Shown here one piece after another: positions 7,245 through 10,873 of a stretch of 10,873 nucleotides of DNA (its first letter is position 1; each line of letters begins with the position of its first letter). The position numbers and the translations under genes are program-made. Origin of the DNA: Oscillospiraceae bacterium (lineage in GTDB: Bacteria; Bacillota; Clostridia; Oscillospirales; Ruminococcaceae). The stretch covers positions 1-10,873 of the forward strand of contig JAAWBP010000124.1 in assembly GCA_022792755.1 (NCBI GenBank). Reading direction: 5' to 3'. The notes beneath the pieces were generated by a model. That model was given only the letters and a program-made list of their open reading frames with translations. It did not search any database and was not told the origin of the DNA.

Positions 7245-7260
7245 TTTTGTGCTCACAAAA
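7245..7260. promoter_or_regulatory. 16-bp palindrome, operator-like
   Basis: TTTTGTG and CACAAAA are exact reverse complements around a 2-base centre, too tight for an RNA hairpin but suitable for a dimeric DNA-binding protein. It lies in the gap downstream of the AbrB-family gene and about 490 bases upstream of the ABC operon. No second copy was found in the window, and the binding protein is unknown. Confidence 0.35.
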
Positions 7261-7299
7261 GGTTCTTCTTTCTCCGCCTGCCCTTGTCCATCGAGGGGG

Positions 7300-8442
7300 T
7301 CACAGCTGCGGAAACAACAGCAGCAAGCCGCTGATGAGAACCGGGTAGAATCCAATCACACAGACGACCCGCAGGAGCTGAAAGGTCGTGACCTTTGACA
7401 TATCCGCTCCAAAATCCCCCGCAATCAAAGAGAATTCCGACAGCCCGCCCGGCGCGCAGGAGAAAAAAGCGGTCGGAAGGTTCAGGTTTGTAAACCGGTA
7501 CAATCCGAAGCTCAGCGAGGCGCTGATGAGGAAATGCCCGAGCAGGAACAAAAGCGCGGGAACGACTGCGTCTTTGAGCCCGATCACCGCCGCCAGGGTA
7601 ATCCCCTCCCCGATCAGGGCGCCGGAACAGATCTGCGCCCCGGTCTTGACCGGACGCGGCAGATAGGCATTCCCAAACAGGATGTTCTGTGCCGCGACCC
7701 CTGCCATGGAAAAAACGAGGGTGCCGGCGGGCAGCCCCAGCAGATAGCCGACCGTCCCGCTGGCTCCGCCGACAGCAATGGTGATGAGGATCTCTTTCCA
7801 CCCGCGGCATTTGCCGGAAGGCGCCGGATCTTCTGCCGGAGCCGCATTCTGTTCCGCAGCTGTGCCGTCCTCCCGCTCCCTGCCCCGACGTTTGCCGAAA
7901 AGCCGAACCACCCGGGTCACGAGATGGGGGAACAGGGAGATCACAGAGATCAGCCGGACCAGCTGGAAAACCGACACCACAGAGGAATCAGCCCCCATGT
8001 CGTAACTGATCAGCGCCATATCCACCACACCGCCCGGCGCACAACAAAACAGGGCGGTCGCCAGGTCGTATCCTGTAAAAAGGCAGAGCAAAAATCCCAT
8101 CGTCAAGGTGAGGAGGATAATTGCAGCCACGAGGATCACCGCCGGAACAATCGACCTTTTCAGGGCCAGGACGTCCTTTTTCTGGATTCCAACGCCGATA
8201 AACGTCCCTGCAATCATCTGGACAACCATCTTGATCTCGGACGGAAAAAACGCTTCGCCTGTAAAGATGCTCAACAGCGCTACCGCCGCCATTGCGCCGA
8301 TCATAGCGCCTGCCGGAACCTTGAACAACTTTAGCAGAAGCCCGCCGGCAACAGCCGCAAGGACGGTGTAAATAAACGGCATCATGTCAGTCGCCTTTGG
8401 TATCAGTTGCGCACAAACAGCCGTTTTCACAGCCGCCCGCAT
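7300..8442 (-). CDS. AbrB-family integral membrane protein (putative transporter, duplicated domain)
   Basis: This 380-residue polytopic membrane protein has two tandem copies of the same module. Repeat 1 (about 21-175) has PAGAMIGAM (43-51) and FCCAPGGVVDMALI (132-145). Repeat 2 (about 218-378) has PAGTLVFSM (238-246) and FSCAPGGLSEFSLI (327-340). A charged linker (about 184-213) joins them. The CAPGG motif in each half is typical of the membrane family named AbrB (often mislabelled a transcriptional regulator or ammonia monooxygenase). Its substrate is not established, and it is unrelated to the DNA-binding AbrB. The start at 8442 has AAAGGA 10 bases upstream. A start at 8385 (MMPFIY, weaker AAGG 8 bases upstream) would remove a non-conserved 19-residue lead and is a real alternative. 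It lies downstream of spoIID but has its own promoter. Confidence 0.85.
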   Translation of the reverse strand: MRAAVKTAVCAQLIPKATDMMPFIYTVLAAVAGGLLLKLFKVPAGAMIGAMAAVALLSIFTGEAFFPSEIKMVVQMIAGTFIGVGIQKKDVLALKRSIVPAVILVAAIILLTLTMGFLLCLFTGYDLATALFCCAPGGVVDMALISYDMGADSSVVSVFQLVRLISVISLFPHLVTRVVRLFGKRRGREREDGTAAEQNAAPAEDPAPSGKCRGWKEILITIAVGGASGTVGYLLGLPAGTLVFSMAGVAAQNILFGNAYLPRPVKTGAQICSGALIGEGITLAAVIGLKDAVVPALLFLLGHFLISASLSFGLYRFTNLNLPTAFFSCAPGGLSEFSLIAGDFGADMSKVTTFQLLRVVCVIGFYPVLISGLLLLFPQL

Positions 8443-8552
8443 CCGATATCGTTCCTTTCCTTCTGTATTCCCGGCTCAGGCTCCAAAAAGCCGCTCTCGT
8501 CTCAACAGACAGCCGTGCATACAGTCTCAGCCAGACGCGCAGCAGAATCAGA

Positions 8553-8580
8553 ATTGTACCAAAAAGGCCAGGCTCCTCAA
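8553..8580 (-). promoter_or_regulatory. Promoter of the AbrB-family gene, embedded in the spoIID terminator
   Basis: On the minus strand TTGAGG (8580 to 8575) is followed after 16 bases by TACAAT (8558 to 8553), with a TGG extended -10 immediately before it. The -35 falls in the hairpin loop and the spacer in the descending arm and U-tract of the spoIID terminator. The start of transcription would be near 8546, about 105 bases before the coding start. Confidence 0.6.
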
Positions 8581-8595
8581 GAGCCCAGCCTTTTT
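8561..8595 (-). terminator. Bidirectional intrinsic terminator after spoIID
   Basis: AAAAAGGC (8561-8568) pairs with GCCTTTTT (8588-8595). After a 2-base internal mismatch, GGCTC (8571-8575) pairs with GAGCC (8581-8585) around the loop CTCAA. The minus-strand RNA ends in UUUUU and the plus-strand RNA in UUUUUAUUU, so it can work both ways. The functional gene is spoIID, whose stop lies about 97 bases upstream on the minus strand. Confidence 0.85.
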
Positions 8596-8637
8596 ATTTG
8601 GCGATTTCCCTTTCTGGTTTCGCAGGCCGCGTCCCAT

Positions 8638-8674
8638 CTGATGATATTCTATCATCAGTGTCATTCAAAATCAA
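8638..8674 (-). promoter_or_regulatory. Promoter-like site with a 21-bp palindrome over its -10
   Basis: A perfect inverted repeat, CTGATGATA-TTC-TATCATCAG (8638-8658), lies just past the spoIID stop codon. On the minus strand the same place reads TTGATT (8674 to 8669), a 17-base spacer and TAGAAT (8651 to 8646), a 5-of-6 -10 element inside the palindrome. This arrangement resembles repressor control of a promoter. The transcript would meet the spoIID terminator within about 50-80 bases, so it would be a short RNA or depend on readthrough into the AbrB-family gene. The palindrome could instead be a 3' hairpin of the spoIID mRNA. Confidence 0.45.
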
Positions 8675-8691
8675 GGGCGGGATCGCTCCCC

Positions 8692-9702
8692 CTACAAGTC
8701 GGCCAGCTCTATGCCGGTGTAGTAGTGCTTGAGGATTTCCTCATACGTTTTCCCCGCTGCCGCCATTTCGTTTGCCCCGTACTGGCTCATCCCGACTCCA
8801 TGCCCCAGTCCTTTGGTGGTAAAGACGTAACTGTCCTCCGTCTCCTGGTAGCTCACCGCAAAATTTGCTGAGGAAAGGGAGAGCGCGGTGCGCAGCTGGA
8901 CGCCGCTCAAGGTCATGCTCCCCACCTTGATTTCGGTGACGGTGCCGGATTCCGAGGTCTTCTGAACCTGAAAGAGCGCTGACTTCTCCCCGCTCAGGAC
9001 GATATCCGGGTAGGCTTTTTTGAGCGCTGCCTCCACTTCGGCAAAGGTCAGCTTTTTCTCAGATTGGTAGGAAGGGGCGTTTTCATCCGGTTTGCTGTCC
9101 ACCGGGACGAGGTAGGCAAAGGCGTTCCCCCAAACGACTTCGGCCGATTCCGTCTTTCCCGACGAAGTGGAGTGGAAGGCCGCGGCGATTGGCTGATCCT
9201 GGTAGAGCATGACCTTCCCCATCACCTCGTCGACCGCATCGCTGCATCGCTGCCAATACTCCTCCGCCCGGTCTCCATACATTTTATCGAATTCCTCCCG
9301 GCTGACATAGGCCTGGTAGCGCGAGGGGTCGTCGCTGAAATCCGCGCCCTTTAAGCTGCTGTCCTCCGACGATTTCTGCACATCCCTCATCCGCAGCGCA
9401 TAGGTATGGGCGGCGACCGCCTGCGCCTTGATCGCTTCGGTGTGATAGTCCATCGGGATTTCCGCCGCGACCACCCCCTTGATGTAATCGGAGGCGGAGA
9501 GCTCCAAAACCTCTCCTGTGCCGGTTCGAAGCAGCTTAAACGTCTCCTCCTTTACCGGATTTTCTTCTCCCTGAGACTGACCGGAGGAGCTCGATCCATC
9601 CTGCGGCGGGCCGTCGACGGCTCCAGGGCCGATGAACGCAGTCAACGGGACGCAAAGAACCGCCAGAAAGAACAGCAGCAGATTCAAGAGAGTTCGTTTC
9701 AT
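8692..9702 (-). CDS. spoIID: Stage II sporulation protein D, peptidoglycan lytic transglycosylase
   Basis: SpoIID cuts glycan strands as part of the engulfment machinery with SpoIIP and SpoIIM at the mother-cell membrane. Here it is a 336-residue protein with an N-terminal membrane anchor (residues 4-26) and a low-complexity linker (about 30-48, GPPQDGSSSSGQSQGEE). The SpoIID domain includes SDYIKGVVAAEIP, with the expected catalytic glutamate E81, AIKAQAVAAHTYAL (about 90-103), AAFHSTSSGKTESAEVVWG (about 174-192) and the C-terminal signature GHGVGMSQYGA (300-310). ATG at 9702 was chosen because GGTGA lies 5 bases upstream; a GTG at 9711 would add three residues with no ribosome binding site. 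The weak SD and lack of a clear sigma-A promoter fit sigma-E-type control, but I could not identify a sigma-E promoter with confidence. No other sporulation gene is adjacent. Confidence 0.93.
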   Translation of the reverse strand: MKRTLLNLLLFFLAVLCVPLTAFIGPGAVDGPPQDGSSSSGQSQGEENPVKEETFKLLRTGTGEVLELSASDYIKGVVAAEIPMDYHTEAIKAQAVAAHTYALRMRDVQKSSEDSSLKGADFSDDPSRYQAYVSREEFDKMYGDRAEEYWQRCSDAVDEVMGKVMLYQDQPIAAAFHSTSSGKTESAEVVWGNAFAYLVPVDSKPDENAPSYQSEKKLTFAEVEAALKKAYPDIVLSGEKSALFQVQKTSESGTVTEIKVGSMTLSGVQLRTALSLSSANFAVSYQETEDSYVFTTKGLGHGVGMSQYGANEMAAAGKTYEEILKHYYTGIELADL

Positions 9703-9713
9703 CACAATCACCG

Positions 9714-9787
9714 CACGATACGAGGCCGTAACACGATAGTTTCCTAGCGCGCAGAGGGAGTCAAGAGCCTTTTTGCGCCCGTATCGT
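9714..9787. repeat. Repeated CACGATA motif upstream of spoIID
   Basis: CACGATA occurs at 9714-9720 and again at 9732-9738. A third related copy lies inverted at 9778-9787, where the reverse complement reads ACGATACGGG, against ACGATACGAG at 9715-9724 (9 of 10 matching). All lie in the spoIID 5' region and could be binding sites for a regulator. The motif is short and chance is possible. The segment AAGGAACGATA around the inverted copy also occurs just before the AbrB-family start codon (minus strand). Confidence 0.35.
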
Positions 9788-9836
9788 TCCTTCCTTTTTA
9801 TTTTTACACCGTCCCCTAAATGGCAAGGGCAGACTA

Positions 9837-9875
9837 GATTTTTCAGGACGGGAATCCTGGCATTTTTGAAAAATC
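9837..9875. repeat. Nested inverted repeats in the spoIID-citrate synthase gap
   Basis: GATTTTTCA (9837-9845) and TGAAAAATC (9867-9875) are exact reverse complements. Between them lies a second stem, CAGGA/TCCTG (9844-9848 and 9855-9859), which shares its first bases with the outer arm. The right arm also belongs to a tighter palindrome, ATTTTT-G-AAAAAT (9862-9874). The gap is divergent, so no terminator is expected here; a protein-binding or leader-structure role is possible. Confidence 0.45.
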
Positions 9876-9895
9876 AGCCGGGTCAGTTAGAAATC

Positions 9896-10013
9896 AAATT
9901 CAAAATTTGAATTTCACGAAAATTTATCATTCATATTTCTCAAATCAGAAGCAATACTATTTCGAAATTTCTCTAAAATATGAATTTTAAAATCGTTTGA
10001 AATTCATATTTTA
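9896..10013. repeat. AT-rich palindrome cluster upstream of the citrate synthase promoter
   Basis: This segment is strikingly AT-rich against GC-rich neighbours. It contains AAATTCAAA-A-TTTGAATTT (9896-9914, perfect 9-bp arms) and TAAAATATGAATTT/AAATTCATATTTTA (9974-9987 and 10000-10013, perfect 14-bp arms, 12-base loop). ATTCATATTT appears again near 9930, and ATTTCTC-AAA-type strings recur at about 9934 and 9967. AATTTCACGAAAATT (9910-9924) matches the CodY consensus AATTTTCWGAAAATT at 12 of 15 positions. The cluster ends about 20 bases before the -35 of the citrate synthase promoter, so a multi-site operator or activator region is plausible. Confidence 0.55.
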
Positions 10014-10034
10014 TTCTCATTCCTCAGTCTTTCC

Positions 10035-10063
10035 TTGACTTGACACAAAAAATACATTAAAAT
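10035..10063 (+). promoter_or_regulatory. Sigma-A promoter of the citrate synthase gene
   Basis: TTGACT (10035-10040), a 17-base spacer and TAAAAT (10058-10063) each match the consensus at 5 of 6 positions. Transcription would start near 10070, leaving a leader of about 65 bases. The leader holds a TGTGCGCACA palindrome (10098-10107) and the AGGAGG ribosome binding site (10120-10125), 9 bases before the ATG. Confidence 0.8.
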
Positions 10064-10134
10064 AGGAATGATTACTTTAATTCAGTCCCAGCCCCAGTGT
10101 GCGCACAGGCTTGGACGACAGGAGGGATTCGCCC

Positions 10135-10873
10135 ATGAACCGGCCGGAAGCTGAACACACGTCCATTGAAACTTTATGCAAACGTTTTAAAGAATATAAC
10201 ACCATTCAGCCTGAAGAGTATAAAAAATACGATGTAAAACGGGGGCTCCGCAACGCCGACGGGAGCGGCGTAGTCGCCGGCGTCACCAGAATTTGCAGCG
10301 TGAGCGGCTATACCCTCAACGGCGACAAGCGCGAACCAGCACAGGGGCGGCTCGCCTACCGCGGCATCGATATCGAGGATTTGATTGCGGGGTTTACCCA
10401 AGGGAACCGCTGCGGCTTTGAGGAGGCCATCTACCTTCTGCTCTTCGGCGTCCTCCCCACCAAGGAGCAGCTCGACGATTTCACCGCCGTTCTCAGCTTT
10501 TACCGCGAACTTCCGAACGGCTTTGCAGAGGACATGATCTTCAAAGCGCCCTCCCGGAACATCATGAACAAAATGGCGCGTTCCGTCCTGGCTCTTTACT
10601 CCTACGACGAGGATGCCGAAGACAACTCCCTGGCGGCCGAGATGCGCAAAGCGGTCAAGCTCATCGCCCGGATCCCCACCATTATGGTAAACGCTTATCA
10701 GGTCAAGCGCCGCCATTACGACCACGAGAGCATGTACTTCCACCAGTCGAATCTGGAGGAGGGGTTTGCACAGAGCATCCTCTCCACCCTTCGGATCGAC
10801 CGGTCTTATACCGAGGAAGAAGCCCGGCTTCTCGACCTTTGCCTGGTGCTCCACGCCGAGCACGGCGGCGGCA
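10135..10873 (+). CDS. gltA: Citrate synthase (Si-type), N-terminal part, cut by window edge
   Basis: Citrate synthase condenses acetyl-CoA with oxaloacetate to citrate, the first step towards 2-oxoglutarate and glutamate. This plus-strand frame begins at an ATG 9 bases after AGGAGG and stays open for 246 codons to the window edge. Family features are RLAYRGIDIEDLI (about 82-94), FEEAIYLLLFGVLPTKEQL (about 102-120) and LCLVLHAEHGGG at the right edge, with H240 and H243 in the conserved His region. The remaining C-terminal half, including the catalytic aspartate, is outside the window. It has its own promoter and is the only rightward gene. A 2-methylcitrate synthase of the same fold cannot be excluded. 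The 60-odd residues before the conserved core resemble the extended form found in anaerobic Clostridia, as I recall the family. Confidence 0.92.
   Translation, partial: MNRPEAEHTSIETLCKRFKEYNTIQPEEYKKYDVKRGLRNADGSGVVAGVTRICSVSGYTLNGDKREPAQGRLAYRGIDIEDLIAGFTQGNRCGFEEAIYLLLFGVLPTKEQLDDFTAVLSFYRELPNGFAEDMIFKAPSRNIMNKMARSVLALYSYDEDAEDNSLAAEMRKAVKLIARIPTIMVNAYQVKRRHYDHESMYFHQSNLEEGFAQSILSTLRIDRSYTEEEARLLDLCLVLHAEHGGG

Noticed and set aside
7014..7334. 106-residue plus-strand open frame in the gap
   Set aside because: It has no ribosome binding site or domain, has Phe/Lys/Cys-rich random-looking composition, and runs into the 3' end of the AbrB-family gene on the opposite strand.
7253..7810. 185-residue minus-strand frame overlapping the AbrB-family gene
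   Set aside because: It lies in another frame of the same strand, is Arg/His/Gly-rich with no domain, and the overlapping frame has clear family motifs.
7534..8334. 266-residue plus-strand open frame
   Set aside because: It is antisense to the AbrB-family membrane protein; the translation is rich in H, Q, D and R, as expected of an antisense of hydrophobic codons.
10174..10863. 229-residue minus-strand open frame
   Set aside because: It is antisense to citrate synthase, which has a promoter, AGGAGG and family motifs on the plus strand.
1..10873. CRISPR array, insertion sequence or prophage
   Set aside because: No regularly spaced direct repeats, transposase, integrase or terminal inverted repeats were seen; the repeats present are single palindromes or short motifs in gaps.

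Overview
The window looks like chromosomal DNA of a spore-forming, moderately GC-rich member of the Clostridia, possibly Oscillospiraceae-like. The basis is a SpoIID-type sporulation hydrolase, strong GGAGG-type ribosome binding sites, sigma-A-type promoters in AT-rich gaps, a GH51 arabinofuranosidase typical of plant-fibre degraders, and a heterodimeric ABC exporter of the kind common in Firmicutes. No mobile element, CRISPR array or rRNA gene is visible. This placement is inferred from gene content; no database search was run.

Layout, left to right. The 5' half of an initiator tRNA-fMet gene (minus strand, cut by the left edge) has its own promoter. Next come a 75-residue single-pass membrane protein with an acidic tail and rsmE, which read leftward and are probably co-transcribed. 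Then there is a monocistronic intracellular alpha-L-arabinofuranosidase (GH51). A two-gene operon follows, encoding the two halves of a heterodimeric ABC exporter that overlap by ATGA. A 543-base gap then holds inverted repeats and a possible structured RNA or terminator. After it come an AbrB-family membrane protein (a duplicated transporter-like family, not the DNA-binding AbrB) and spoIID. A 432-base divergent intergenic region rich in AT palindromes separates spoIID from the only plus-strand gene, a Si-type citrate synthase cut by the right edge.

Most genes form small independent units, each ending in a perfect or near-perfect hairpin. The genes do not form one pathway: they cover translation and rRNA modification, hemicellulose sugar release, drug or lipid export, sporulation, and entry into the TCA or glutamate pathway. 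The best candidates for undescribed biology are in the gaps. These are a promoter embedded in the spoIID terminator, a 21-bp palindrome over a promoter -10 element, a dense AT-rich palindrome cluster just upstream of the citrate synthase promoter, and a three-helix inverted-repeat structure upstream of the ABC operon. I found no convincing new multi-gene system.
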